A stretch of 64,000 nt of DNA from Polycladidibacter stylochi (GCF_001562055.1 NZ_LLWE01000027.1:62001-126000); one strand, 5' to 3'; positions 54,417-63,964 are shown, numbered from the stretch's first letter. Notes: generated by a model not told the origin, from the letters alone. A program made the numbers and translations.

Positions 54417-55543
54417 GACGCCGCCTCCTGAGCTGCATCTTCTGCCGGTGTGTTCTGGTCGAACCAGTTTTCCCGCAGTTGACGAATGAGGTCTAATTCT
54501 GCTTGAAAATCAACGTAGTGTGGTAATTTTAGGTGCTCAACAAAACCGGTTGCCTGTACATTGTCAGAGTGAGAGAGTACGAACTCTTCATCTTGTGCCG
54601 GTGCACTGGCATCTTCGCCCAGCTCTTGCCAGCGTAAGGAGCGATCGACCAGCGCCATGGCCATGGCTTTGCGTTCTGCCTGCCCGGGGACAAGTCCATA
54701 ACCACGGGTGAATTGTGGTGGGGCTTTGCTTGAGCCAGCAAACTGGTTGATCATTTGGCATTCTGTAAGGGTTATCTCGCCAAGCGGCACATCAAAGCCT
54801 AATTCTTCAACGTAGAGTTCGACTTCCACTTCTCCCAGCCGGATTTCACCGGCAAACGGGTGTGTTCGGCCATAACCGCGCTGTGTGGAGTAGCCAAGTG
54901 CCAGCAAGAAGCCCTCATCACCGCGTGCCAGATTTTGCAGTCGTAAATCGCGATTTGCCGGAAATTCCAGTGGCTCCCGGGTCAAGTCACCGACCTTGTG
55001 GTGTTCGTCGATGGTGGCGTCAGGCTCCATCAGGCCGTCATTTGCCAGCATTTCTGTGACACGCGGGGTGCTTTCCGGCTTGTCCTCATCATCTTCAATC
55101 TGGGCTGTTTGGATGTCTGGTTGTGATGGTTCTTCATTTGCCGCGAGTGTGAAGTCCAACAAGCGTTGGGTGTAATCGAATGTTGGGCCAAGCATTTGCC
55201 CGCCGGGCAGGTCTTTATAAATGGCGGAAATTCGCCGCCGCAGCTTCATTTTTGCTGTATCTAAGGGTTTGCTATAACCAAAGCGTGGTAGCGTGGTGCG
55301 GTAAGCACGCAGCAAAAAGATGGCTTCAATTAAATCGCCGCGCGACTGCTTAATTGCCAGTGCTGCTAAACTACTATCGTAGAGCGAGCCTTCCGCCATA
55401 ACGCGTGAGATCGACAAATAGAGTTGTTCGGCTATTTGCTCGAGTGTTAAGGCGGGGAGAGCGGTATCGCCGCGGCGGTCTTTGGCGAGGAGTTTATGGG
55501 CGTTGGCAATTGCCTTTTCGCCCCCTTTTACGGCAACATACAT
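54413..55543 (-). CDS. phnI: C-P lyase subunit PhnI
   Basis: 376 residues, standard length. MYVAVKGGEKAIANAHKLLA at the N-terminus and LGYSTQRGYGRTHPFAGEIR, FAGSSKAPPQFTRGYGLVPG are hallmark segments. With PhnG/H/L it transfers the phosphonate to ribose of ATP. Starts 4 bases after phnH. Confidence 0.97.
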   Translation of the reverse strand: MYVAVKGGEKAIANAHKLLAKDRRGDTALPALTLEQIAEQLYLSISRVMAEGSLYDSSLAALAIKQSRGDLIEAIFLLRAYRTTLPRFGYSKPLDTAKMKLRRRISAIYKDLPGGQMLGPTFDYTQRLLDFTLAANEEPSQPDIQTAQIEDDEDKPESTPRVTEMLANDGLMEPDATIDEHHKVGDLTREPLEFPANRDLRLQNLARGDEGFLLALGYSTQRGYGRTHPFAGEIRLGEVEVELYVEELGFDVPLGEITLTECQMINQFAGSSKAPPQFTRGYGLVPGQAERKAMAMALVDRSLRWQELGEDASAPAQDEEFVLSHSDNVQATGFVEHLKLPHYVDFQAELDLIRQLRENWFDQNTPAEDAAQEAAS

Positions 55544-55546
55544 TTA

Positions 55547-56170
55547 TTATTGCTCCTCGATAATGACTTTTGTTGATCTTGGCAGGGCAGCAATTTGCTC
55601 ATCTGCTGCAAACAAAACATCTATGCCTAAGGGATAGAACTGGTGGTTTTCTTGGATTTGTCGCCAGAAAAAAGCTGGCACACAGGAAGGCGCGAAGCTT
55701 TGCGAAGTTTGAATGCCGGGCCCTTGCAGCTGAACCGATTGGGCATGGTTCAAACTTTTTTGGCAAAGAACCACAGTTGTCGAGCGGTCGGGATACTCGC
55801 CTGTTCCAATCGCAAAGCCTTCCAGCGTTGCCAGTTTTTCAGGTTCGCTAATAAAAGCAAAGGCCGCTTCATGGCGGTGTTGCGTTATTGGCGCGTTGCA
55901 ATGGAAACGGATGTAAGAAGCGACCTCTGGGCTGTTTGCAAGCTTATCATCAAGCCATATGGGCGTATCATAATCGCACAGACATAAGATTATAGCTGTT
56001 GCAGCTTTGTTGAGGGGAGCTGGAGGAGATAGCTTGATGTCCGCTAGGCTTTGCAATGTGCCTGGCTTTGCCTGCGCATTCATTAAAGCACGAAAAACGG
56101 CTTGTGCTTCTAAAACAGGGTTTTCAAATCCAGCCTTGGGGGCGGTTTTCAAAAGGGTGCTAACTGTCAT
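55547..56170 (-). CDS. phnH: C-P lyase subunit PhnH
   Basis: 207 residues. GFENPVLEAQAVFRALMNAQ, then KPGTL, is the PhnH N-terminal signature. It is a structural member of the PhnGHIJ core, related to PLP-transferase folds but without the cofactor lysine in known members. Its start adjoins the phnG stop directly. Confidence 0.95.
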   Translation of the reverse strand: MTVSTLLKTAPKAGFENPVLEAQAVFRALMNAQAKPGTLQSLADIKLSPPAPLNKAATAIILCLCDYDTPIWLDDKLANSPEVASYIRFHCNAPITQHRHEAAFAFISEPEKLATLEGFAIGTGEYPDRSTTVVLCQKSLNHAQSVQLQGPGIQTSQSFAPSCVPAFFWRQIQENHQFYPLGIDVLFAADEQIAALPRSTKVIIEEQ

Positions 56171-56638
56171 TTATTCGCCCCGAACCATGGTGAAGAAATC
56201 AACTTTGGTGGCTTTTGTCTCGGCTTGTTTTTGCGCATCGTGCTGTTGTTGTTGCGTGCGCAAGGGGGCCATGATTTTTTCTTCAATCTCCTGCTGGTGG
56301 CTTTCCTGTTGCCAGTGCGCATCCAGTAAGGCGCAGAGCAAAGCTTTTTCTTTGTCTCTTCCTAAGCACTGGCCAAACCCTGTGGTGCCATCTGACAATG
56401 CAACCACACAGCGGGTCAGCGTTGCTTCACACAAATTGAACGGTGCGCCGGTGCCTCCAATTTGCCCGCGTACCATGACCAAACCAATTTCGGGGGGGCG
56501 AACGATACGGTGTTCCTGCACAGTAAATGAAGCCGCCTCAACAGCAGCTTGCAACGCTGCCTTTGATGCTTTGGCACAAGTTGCCATGGCGGCGCGTCTG
56601 TTTTGCATATCAGGTGATAATGCTCTGTTCGAGTTCAT
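56171..56638 (-). CDS. phnG: C-P lyase subunit PhnG
   Basis: 155 residues. Segments IVRPPEIGLVMVRGQIGGTG and FNLCEATLTRCVVAL are typical of PhnG, which with PhnI, PhnH and PhnJ forms the core complex. It is the first gene of the operon; its promoter must lie in the 220-base gap to phnF that contains the palindromic operator. Confidence 0.95.
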   Translation of the reverse strand: MNSNRALSPDMQNRRAAMATCAKASKAALQAAVEAASFTVQEHRIVRPPEIGLVMVRGQIGGTGAPFNLCEATLTRCVVALSDGTTGFGQCLGRDKEKALLCALLDAHWQQESHQQEIEEKIMAPLRTQQQQHDAQKQAETKATKVDFFTMVRGE

Positions 56639-56795
56639 AGGGTTTAAGCCTCACAGGTGCCATTTTTGAAAACGGGGAGAGGTGAAAGCACGGTTGAGCG
56701 CAATTGGACGGGGTGGATAGGAACGGGCATAAACAGGAATTGAGCGGGCATAAGTGATGCTTTTCAACTTTTTGAATACCAAGGGTGGTGTAAAT

Positions 56796-56819
56796 TTGTA
56801 TAGTTGTCTATACAACTAT
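56796..56819. promoter_or_regulatory. PhnF operator in the phnF-phnG gap
   Basis: Overlapping palindromes: TTGTATAG-TTGT-CTATACAA (56796-56815) and ATAGTTGT-CTAT-ACAACTAT (56800-56819), both perfect. The inner TTGTCTATACAA fits the site type bound by HutC/PhnF-family GntR proteins. It lies 40 bases before the preferred phnF start and 158 bases before phnG, so PhnF may control both. Confidence 0.7.
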
Positions 56820-56858
56820 TGGGCAGAAGATGAATTAATTGGTTTTCATGACAGGCAA

Positions 56859-57608
56859 ATGACGGAAACAGCAGAAATTAAACTACGTAGGATTGAGCGG
56901 CGCTCTGGTTTGGCCATGTGGCGGCAAATTGCAGATGAAATTCGCAATCAACTGACAATGATGAACTGTTCTGTTGGAACGCAGCTTCCGACAGAGTCTG
57001 TTTTATCTGAGGGGTTTCAGGTGAACAGGCATACGGTAAGAAGGGCTATCGGCTCATTGGTTGAGGATGGTTTTTTGCGTGCTGACCAGGGACGGGGGAC
57101 TTATCTTGCCCGAAAGCCTTTGGTTTATCCGATTGGCACGCGCACCAGATATAGCGATAACTTGAGCAAGCAAGATATTGAACCTTCAGGCAAACTCTTG
57201 GGAATAGAGGTGGAGCCTGCGGATATGCGACTGTGCGAGGCCTTTTCGTGCCCAACAGAAACACCAATGTACCGTGTTGAGACGCTGAACTATGGTGATG
57301 ATGTACCGCTAATTTATGCGCAGCTTTGGTTCATAAAGTCTCATTTCCCCGAGCTACCCCGGATAATGAGCGAGGATACTTCTGTAACACACTTGCTTAA
57401 GCACTATGGTATTGAAGACTATACCCGGAAAAAGACCCTTGTTTCGGCAATGATAGCAACACCGGAATTGGCCGAGCATTTACAGTTACAAGAAGGTGCG
57501 CCAATTTTGGTTATGGAAAGCTTGAATATAGATGGAGCAGGTAATGCGGTACAGTTGGGCCTAAGCTATGTCGCATCAGAAAGAATGCACTTAACCCTTG
57601 AAAATTAA
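56859..57608 (+). CDS. phnF: Phosphonate operon regulator PhnF (GntR/HutC family)
   Basis: 249 residues from ATG 56859 (MTETAEIKLRRIERR). The longer frame from 56754 would translate through the operator, so it is rejected. N-terminal winged helix: MWRQIADEIRNQL, GTQLPTESVLSEGFQVNRHT, RRAIGSLVEDGFLRADQGRG. C-terminal UTRA domain follows (PMYRVETLNYGDDVPLIYAQ). It should repress phn genes until a phosphonate-derived or phosphate-starvation signal appears. Confidence 0.92.
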   Translation: MTETAEIKLRRIERRSGLAMWRQIADEIRNQLTMMNCSVGTQLPTESVLSEGFQVNRHTVRRAIGSLVEDGFLRADQGRGTYLARKPLVYPIGTRTRYSDNLSKQDIEPSGKLLGIEVEPADMRLCEAFSCPTETPMYRVETLNYGDDVPLIYAQLWFIKSHFPELPRIMSEDTSVTHLLKHYGIEDYTRKKTLVSAMIATPELAEHLQLQEGAPILVMESLNIDGAGNAVQLGLSYVASERMHLTLEN

Positions 57609-57665
57609 ATGGTGTTAAATTCAGGTGTTACTACTGAAATGACGTGATCATTGATTTAAAAATAC

Positions 57666-57771
57666 TAGAGCGTATTCCCGAAAAGTGGATACCGGTTTTC
57701 GGATACGAATACGCGTCAAAATAATAGGTTAAAGCAGTTTGACTGCTTCTATAAATCGCAAACTGCTTTAA
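57666..57771 (+). repeat. 106-bp dispersed intergenic repeat, copy 1
   Basis: Begins TAGAGCGTATTCCCGAAAAG, has ACCGGTTTTCGG and GAATACGCGTC, then AAAGCAGTTTGA...CAAACTGCTTTAA. It aligns over its whole length with the reverse complement of 61396-61501 with about one fifth of bases different. Two internal palindromic halves (CGTATTC/GAATACG and AAAGCAGTTTG/CAAACTGCTTT) would each fold as a hairpin. Confidence 0.85.
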
Positions 57772-57828
57772 TTATCACTTTTTGAAGGGTTTGCCTGTAC
57801 GCTTGCGGTGTTTTAGAAAGGAAACGCC

Positions 57829-58464
57829 GTGGACTATGCAGAGGCAGCAAAAGCATTTGGTTCGTTATTTGCCATTATGAACCCATTTGTAAACCTGCCA
57901 ATTTTTATGAGTCTCACCTCGGATTTAACCCAGAGCCAGCAGCGTTTCTTAGCGGCCAAAATCGCCCTTTATTCTGCTGGTCTTGCCACGGTAATTCTAT
58001 TTAGTGGTCGGGAATTGCTTGTCTTTTTCGGAATCACCGTAGAGGATTTTCGCATTGCCGGTGGGCTGGTGCTTGGCAATATTGCCTGGTCCATGCTGAA
58101 TGGGCGGGAAGTGGCTTCACACATGGGCTCGGTGAAAGAGCAAAGCAGCTTGGCGGAGCTAACCCGCCTTGCATTCTACCCGATGACCTTCCCAATAATT
58201 GTGGGACCTGGTACATTAGCGACACTAATAATTTACACTGGATTTATTGATAGTGCGGCCAATGCACTGGGGCTTTTGTTTATTATCTATTTGATATTGG
58301 CCATTGTTTTTATTGTATTCTATTTTTCGAGCCATTTTTCGAAGGTTTTCTCCTCAAGCATGCGTGTCATTATAACCCGCCTGATGGGCATGGTATTGCT
58401 GGCGATTGCCGTGGATATGCTCACAACCGGTCTTACGGCCATGTTTCCAAACTTGGTGAACTAA
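57829..58464 (+). CDS. MarC-family integral membrane protein
   Basis: 211 residues from GTG 57829, after AAAGGAAA. Six predicted transmembrane helices; MNPFVNLPIFMSLT, FYPMTFPIIVGPGTLATLII and RLMGMVLLAIAVDMLTTGL are typical of the MarC (UPF0056) family. Function is unknown; the link to multiple-antibiotic resistance was not confirmed. Its stop overlaps the convergent CYTH-CHAD stop (CTAA). Confidence 0.93.
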   Translation: MDYAEAAKAFGSLFAIMNPFVNLPIFMSLTSDLTQSQQRFLAAKIALYSAGLATVILFSGRELLVFFGITVEDFRIAGGLVLGNIAWSMLNGREVASHMGSVKEQSSLAELTRLAFYPMTFPIIVGPGTLATLIIYTGFIDSAANALGLLFIIYLILAIVFIVFYFSSHFSKVFSSSMRVIITRLMGMVLLAIAVDMLTTGLTAMFPNLVN

Positions 58465-60074
58465 GCCTCTGGCATAGCGGACTTTTCCCAAAATCTGGGC
58501 GTTGTGTCCAATGCTTGCCAGCGTGTTTGGGCGTCACACCAGGCTTGCTCGCAGCGCGCCTGATGCCAACCGGCAATAAAGCCAATGACCAGTGACAGCT
58601 TGGCGGTATCACTGGTTCTTGAAAGCTGGAGGGCCAGTAAGCGTTCTGCCATGGCAACATCGTTTAAATAACCGAAAATATCCTGAAGCTTTTTGAGTTG
58701 ACCGCGAAAGGTCTGGGTACTTTGCTTGGGATATAGGCTTTGAAAAAATTCAAGGGAGTAGCGTAATTTTTTGAGGGCTTTTCGTAAATCGTGGCGTTGC
58801 TCTTCGGTGAGGCTTTGTAGTTCCTGCGCTTTTTTGCTCACGTTAGACCATGTTTTGCGTAGTGCGGCCGCGGCGAGTTTACTATTGCTTTTTGTGAGCT
58901 TTTTCAGTTGCTTATGGGTGAAATGATCAGATGTCTCCTGATGTGATACAAAACGTGTGCAAACCGGCTCAAGAACATAGCAAAAACGTGCCAAGTCGAG
59001 CAAAAAGTGGTTCACTTCGGTTGATTTGAGTAATGAGCGAACCTCGCGCCTTGTTTCTTCGCGGGCTTGCTCGATTGCGGTGAGCAGTGGTGCTGCTGTC
59101 AAATCCTCTGGAAGAGAAGGTTGGGCAGGGACGATAATATCTGCAATAAGCACATCTAAATCACGCAGATTACCAAGCGCTGTGGCAATGAGCTGGGCAT
59201 CACGGTCAAAGCGTTGGCGTATCTCTTCAGGAAAATATGACTTGCCAGCCTGCAACAGCGAACGTAAGCGGCGTAAGCCGACCCGCATTTGATGCGGACC
59301 CGACGGGTCTTCGTGGGAAAGAACGGCCATGCGGTTGCTGCTGATTTGAGAGAGGCAGTTTTGCAGCATTTCTTGTAGGCTTATATAAGCGCGGTCTGTT
59401 TCATTTAGCTTTACCCCTATTGTTGTTTGGGGAGGATAACCTTGCTCGGGGGCGTTGCCCTGTGTCAACTGGTAACCAATGGCGGCTTTGTTAAGCGTTG
59501 AGAACATGAAAGGGTGCTGGCCAAGCAGTTCTTTTGCAATGTGATAGAGCGCTTCGGGCGGGCCTTTTTTCAGCTCCAGCTCCATTTCTACAATTGGTGT
59601 TTGTGCTGTATCGGTGCAGGCATGACCTTGATCGAGTGCGACTTCGACGGTGATTTCTTCCCCCGCCGTGGTGAGTAACCATTTACGGCGTGTGATGCGG
59701 GTTTCAAAAATAGGCCTCAGGGGCCCTTGATCGCCACCATCAACTTTTTCCAGAAAACTACGCAGTTCAATATCACTAATTAATGTGAAGTCGGGCAGGT
59801 TTTCGGTCAGCGCATGCTCTATCTCGGTTGTGTTGGAAAGGCCGGCACGCACCCCGCCTCCCTGTTTGATAGTTTGTAAAAAATCACCGTCTTTATCTCT
59901 CGTTCGCAATGTCATGGAAGCTTTGCGGAGCTGGTGATCTTGGCTATCATAATAGCGGGAGCATAATTGTTGTGTTGCCTGCTTGGTAACTTGAAAACCT
60001 TCGGGGGCTGGCGCACTATAAATTGCGTCGAGCGTTGCAGAGCTGAGAGAAAACTTCAATTCAATTTCTTGCAT
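58461..60074 (-). CDS. CYTH-CHAD domain protein
   Basis: 537 residues from ATG 60074; GAGATGG lies just upstream, and a longer frame opens at 60188. CYTH domain first, with the ExExK signature in QEIELKFSL (residues 2-10), acting on triphosphates. CHAD domain from about 260 to the end, with conserved His (SHEDPSGPHQMRVGLRRLRS, HDLRKALKKLRYSLEFF), which binds polyphosphate. The pairing suggests inorganic triphosphatase or polyphosphate-linked activity. Confidence 0.9.
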   Translation of the reverse strand: MQEIELKFSLSSATLDAIYSAPAPEGFQVTKQATQQLCSRYYDSQDHQLRKASMTLRTRDKDGDFLQTIKQGGGVRAGLSNTTEIEHALTENLPDFTLISDIELRSFLEKVDGGDQGPLRPIFETRITRRKWLLTTAGEEITVEVALDQGHACTDTAQTPIVEMELELKKGPPEALYHIAKELLGQHPFMFSTLNKAAIGYQLTQGNAPEQGYPPQTTIGVKLNETDRAYISLQEMLQNCLSQISSNRMAVLSHEDPSGPHQMRVGLRRLRSLLQAGKSYFPEEIRQRFDRDAQLIATALGNLRDLDVLIADIIVPAQPSLPEDLTAAPLLTAIEQAREETRREVRSLLKSTEVNHFLLDLARFCYVLEPVCTRFVSHQETSDHFTHKQLKKLTKSNSKLAAAALRKTWSNVSKKAQELQSLTEEQRHDLRKALKKLRYSLEFFQSLYPKQSTQTFRGQLKKLQDIFGYLNDVAMAERLLALQLSRTSDTAKLSLVIGFIAGWHQARCEQAWCDAQTRWQALDTTPRFWEKSAMPEA

Positions 60075-60362
60075 TGCACCATCTCTTGTTTTTGTTATGG
60101 CTTGATTGATGCATCGCGGTTTTGATAGGGGGCCTTTACAGCTGTAATTGCAACTGTGAGAACGGATTGTTAAAGGCGGCTCCTGCAAAACTCAAATTTC
60201 TGTGCGCTGCATCAATTAAACAGGCATATTCCAAAAGTAACGAATAATTGAATCTGTGTCTGTTTGAGGGGTAACCTGCGCTACATTACCTATAAATTCT
60301 TGGTTATATTGACGCTACGAACTGGCCACTGTCAACTTCTGCAATTTATGTGGGTTGATGGG

Positions 60363-61106
60363 TTAGGCCACTACTGGATCTTGATGGAAGAGGTAGGCAT
60401 CAAAAGCCGGGTCTTCGCTATCGGAGAGAGTAAGCAGGCGCTTGCGAACGTTATCTAAATGCTGCCACATGGCTTGGCGCGCGGCTGCCGGGTCACGGCG
60501 CTGTAAAGCGTTGAGGATATTTTCATGATCTTGTAGCCATGCTTGGCGGTAGGTATCGTCGAAGATACGTTCGTGCAGCTTATTCCACATGTGGGAATTT
60601 TTACGCAAATTCCAAAGGGTTTGTACCATATCGGCCAAAACGGTGTTTTGGGTGGCTTTGGCAATGAGGATATGGAATTGCTCATCGGCATCGTAGTTAT
60701 CGATACCGGCGGCCAGATCTTGTTTTTCCTGGTCAAGTGCAGTTCGCAGCCGGACAACGTCAGCCTTGGTTATGGTGGTGGCAGCAAAGCCGGCAACATT
60801 GCTCTCGAGCAATTGGCGGGCCTGTAAAAGCTCAAATGGGCCGATATCGGCTGTGGGATTGTTTGTTTGCTCATTGCTGGGCAGGGCAATCACATAACTG
60901 CCCGAACCCTTGCGCACATCCACAAGGCCTTCGATTTCCAGCATAATCATTGCTTCACGCACCAATGAGCGCGAAACTTCCATTTCTTCGGCTATTTGCC
61001 GTTCGGGGCGCATGCGGGTGCCAAGCTCATATTTACCCGAGGCGATTTCCTGGCGTAATAAGGCCGCGACATCCTGATAACGCCGCCGTTGCTCTGAATT
61101 CGACAA
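60363..61106 (-). CDS. FCD-type GntR regulator (UxuR/ExuR-like)
   Basis: 247 residues. N-terminal winged helix (RRRYQDVAALLRQEIASGKY, MRPERQIAEEMEVSRSLVRE, IEGLVDVRKGSGSYV), C-terminal all-helical FCD domain with FHILIAKATQN and the metal-binding His/Asp set. The opening resembles UxuR of hexuronate metabolism, but no uxu genes are near, so the target is unknown. Confidence 0.85.
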   Translation of the reverse strand: MSNSEQRRRYQDVAALLRQEIASGKYELGTRMRPERQIAEEMEVSRSLVREAMIMLEIEGLVDVRKGSGSYVIALPSNEQTNNPTADIGPFELLQARQLLESNVAGFAATTITKADVVRLRTALDQEKQDLAAGIDNYDADEQFHILIAKATQNTVLADMVQTLWNLRKNSHMWNKLHERIFDDTYRQAWLQDHENILNALQRRDPAAARQAMWQHLDNVRKRLLTLSDSEDPAFDAYLFHQDPVVA

Positions 61107-61498
61107 GGTTTCCTCCCACCTGTTCTCTAAGTGCAGCTTGTAGACCCTGAATTTTGCCGCTGGAGAAGTTTAATTATTTCAACTTTAGACCATTTATAGC
61201 AAAAAGTTAAAACCTCACGTGGGTAAATACACGATAAAAGTGTCTCAGGTATTTGTGCTTGTTACATTATTGGCCGTACTAGCTTGTTAACTTGGTGGGG
61301 TATTGTGCTGTGATTGGCGTTATCTCGCGGGGCTGTATCTCCGATACCGATTGCTTATCGGAGATACACTTTAATTAGGAGGTTGCTGTGTTGATTTAAA
61401 GCAGTTTGCGCTTTTATAGAAGCACTCAAACTGCTTTGAACTATTTTTTGACGCGTATTCTTACCCGAAAACCGGTGAGCACTTTTCGGGAATACGCT
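61107..61498. other. GntR promoter region with repeat
   Basis: About 390 bases: the GntR promoter near 61110-61200 (AT-rich), then TCTCCGATA...TATCGGAGA (61338-61366), an inverted repeat of 9 bp around a 10-base spacer that may be a terminator, then the second dispersed repeat, which overlaps the copA stop. No gene is supported. Confidence 0.4.
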
Positions 61499-61501
61499 CT
61501 A
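61396..61501 (-). repeat. 106-bp dispersed intergenic repeat, copy 2 (inverted)
   Basis: Reverse-complement relative of 57666-57771, same length. Its TAGAGCG end supplies the TAG stop (61499-61501) of the copper ATPase gene, so the repeat begins exactly at the gene's end. Confidence 0.85.
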
Positions 61502-63934
61502 GGTCTTCGGTTTCCAACGACGCAAGAGAGCAGCATTGGAGACAACCGAAACCGAACTCATGGCCATCGCAGCACCGGCGAACATAGGGGTGAGCAAACC
61601 AATTGCGGCCAGCGGTATGCCAATGATATTATAAATAAAGGCCCAGAACAGGTTCTGTTTGATTTTGCCGAGTGTGGCGGCAGAAACCTGAAGCGAAGCG
61701 GGCACCATGAGTGGGTCCGAACGCATGAGCGTGATACCAGCTGTTTCCATCGCCACATCAGAGCCTGAGCCCATGGCAATACCCAAATCAGCCTCAGCCA
61801 GAGCCGGGGCATCGTTGATACCATCGCCCACCATGGCAACCACATGACCGGATTGACGCAATTGCTTGACAATTTGCGATTTTCTTTCCGGTTGCACTTG
61901 AGAAAACACTTCATCAATACCAACAATTTCGGCAATTTTACGCGCTGTGAGCTCGGCATCGCCGGTAATCATTGCTGTCTTGATGCCCCGCTTTTTCAAA
62001 AGGGCCACGGCTTTTTTCGCTTCTGCCCGTGGTTGGTCGGCATAACCCAAAACACCAATGGCTGTATTGCCGAGTGCAACTGTAACGGCAGTTTGGCCTT
62101 CGCTTTCAAAGGACTTGACCAGTCCTTGCGCCATAAGGCTATCGACACCTAAATCTTGCATAAGAGCCTGATTGCCAATGGAGATGGCTTCGCCTTGTAA
62201 TGTGGCGCTGACGCCTTTGCCGGGAATGGCTTTCAGGGCGTCCGGCTGGACAAGGGCAATATTTTTCTCTTTGGCAGCTTTTACTGTGGCATAGGCAAGC
62301 GGGTGCTCGCTGTTTTGCTGTACGCTGGCAACCATTTGAAGCAGTTGGTTGCTGTCCTTGTCGAAAGACTGGATGCTGACCAGCTCTGGTTTTCCTTGGG
62401 TTAGGGTACCGGTTTTGTCAAACACAACCGTATTGACTTTGTGGGCCCGCTCGAGAGCCTCAATATCTTTAATCAATATACCCGCACGCGCTGCTGTACC
62501 GGTGCCCGCTACCAGAGCCGTGGGGGTTGCCAAGCCAAGCGCACAAGGGCAGGCAATAACCAGAACCGCAACAGCTGCCGAAATTGTTTGATCGAGCGAG
62601 TAACCAAGAGCCAGCCAAGCCAGCAGGGTGGCAACTGCGATAAGCAAGATGACAGGTACGAATACCGCTGATACCTTATCAACCAGTCGCTGAACGGGTG
62701 CTTTGGAGGCTTGCGCGGTTTCAACAAGCTTGATTATACGTGCCAGACGGGTTTCTTCGCCAAGTGCTGTGACTTCCATGTACAGGCTTGATGATGTGTT
62801 GATTGTGCCTGCCGCCAACGCGTCGCCAACAACTTTAAGCTGGGGAATGCTTTCGCCGGTGAGCATGGATTCATCTACATCGCCTTCACCCTTGGCCAGC
62901 ATGCCATCGGCAGGCACGCGCTCGCCGGGTTTAATGAGCAACAGGTCAGTTAATCTGAGCTCACTTACACGAACAGTGGTGACTTGGTCACCATCAACAC
63001 GGTGGGCCTCATCTGGACGCAGGGCCACCAGGGCCCGCACTGCAGCCGTTGTTGAACGGCGGGCTTTGAATTCAAGGTATTTACCGAATAAAATCAGCGT
63101 CAAAATGACGGAGGATGCTTCAAAGTAAAGGTGTTGCGGGGTACCTGGAGGCGCTGCAAACATGACATAAAGGCTAAAACCAAATGCAGCGGATGTACCA
63201 AGTGCAACCAGAGTATCCATATTGGTACCCCAGTGGCGAAGCGCACTAAGCGCACCGCGATAAAAGCGTTGACCGACGAAAATTTGTACCGGCGTTGCCA
63301 ATGCCAATTGCCAGATTGCCGGTAATTCCCAATGGATCCCGAAGGGTTTTAAAAACATTGGCGCGACAAGTGGTAGAGAAAACACTACAGAAAATACCAA
63401 GAGCTGGGCTGTTCTCTTTAGGGCTGCTTCCTCGGCAAGATCTTTTTGGTGTTGCTGTTCGGCTGCGCTTTGCTGACCCGAATTTTTAACTGTGGCCTCA
63501 AAACCAGATTCTTCAATCAGCTTGACCAGCTCTTGGGTGGAGGTTGAGGCGGCTTTTTTCAACTCGGCAGTTTCGAGTGCAAAATTCACTGATGCTTCAT
63601 AGACACCAGGTGCGCTGGCGAGCTTTTTTTCCAGTTTAGCAGCACAACCGGCACAAGACATGCCGGTAATTGCCAGCGAAACGCTTGCCGTATCTGCCGG
63701 GAGCTTGAGTGTCGCTTCATAGCCTAAATCTGCAGCCAGATCGATTACCTGTTGTGGTGTTGCGCCCGGTAACGGGTGAACGGTTGCATTTTCAAGGGCA
63801 AAATTGACCGTTGCGGTGGCAACAAATTCTGCTGCATTTAAGTTTTTTTCAAGTTTCGCGGCACAACCGGCGCACGACATGCCAGTGACGGCGAAACTAA
63901 GTGATTTGGGGGAAATATTTGTCTGAACTGTCAT
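61499..63934 (-). CDS. copA: Copper-translocating P-type ATPase
   Basis: 811 residues. Two N-terminal heavy-metal-associated domains with GMSCAGCAAKLEK (Cys21/24 and Cys94/97). Then the P1B core: membrane CPC motif in VIACPCALGLATPTALVAG, phosphorylation site VVFDKTGTLTQGKPEL, HP motif in SEHPLAYATV, and MVGDGINDAPALAEADLGIA. It exports Cu+ from the cytoplasm. Stop TAG lies in the dispersed repeat. No cueR or chaperone gene is visible before the window edge. Confidence 0.95.
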   Translation of the reverse strand: MTVQTNISPKSLSFAVTGMSCAGCAAKLEKNLNAAEFVATATVNFALENATVHPLPGATPQQVIDLAADLGYEATLKLPADTASVSLAITGMSCAGCAAKLEKKLASAPGVYEASVNFALETAELKKAASTSTQELVKLIEESGFEATVKNSGQQSAAEQQHQKDLAEEAALKRTAQLLVFSVVFSLPLVAPMFLKPFGIHWELPAIWQLALATPVQIFVGQRFYRGALSALRHWGTNMDTLVALGTSAAFGFSLYVMFAAPPGTPQHLYFEASSVILTLILFGKYLEFKARRSTTAAVRALVALRPDEAHRVDGDQVTTVRVSELRLTDLLLIKPGERVPADGMLAKGEGDVDESMLTGESIPQLKVVGDALAAGTINTSSSLYMEVTALGEETRLARIIKLVETAQASKAPVQRLVDKVSAVFVPVILLIAVATLLAWLALGYSLDQTISAAVAVLVIACPCALGLATPTALVAGTGTAARAGILIKDIEALERAHKVNTVVFDKTGTLTQGKPELVSIQSFDKDSNQLLQMVASVQQNSEHPLAYATVKAAKEKNIALVQPDALKAIPGKGVSATLQGEAISIGNQALMQDLGVDSLMAQGLVKSFESEGQTAVTVALGNTAIGVLGYADQPRAEAKKAVALLKKRGIKTAMITGDAELTARKIAEIVGIDEVFSQVQPERKSQIVKQLRQSGHVVAMVGDGINDAPALAEADLGIAMGSGSDVAMETAGITLMRSDPLMVPASLQVSAATLGKIKQNLFWAFIYNIIGIPLAAIGLLTPMFAGAAMAMSSVSVVSNAALLRRWKPKT

Positions 63935-63950
63935 GATACCACTCTAAAAC

Positions 63951-63964
63951 CGGCAAGCTTGCCG
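63951..63964. promoter_or_regulatory. Palindrome upstream of copA
   Basis: Perfect 14-bp palindrome CGGCAAGCTTGCCG, 17 bases before the copA start. It may be an operator or simply a stem; it does not match the usual CueR site closely. Confidence 0.35.
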
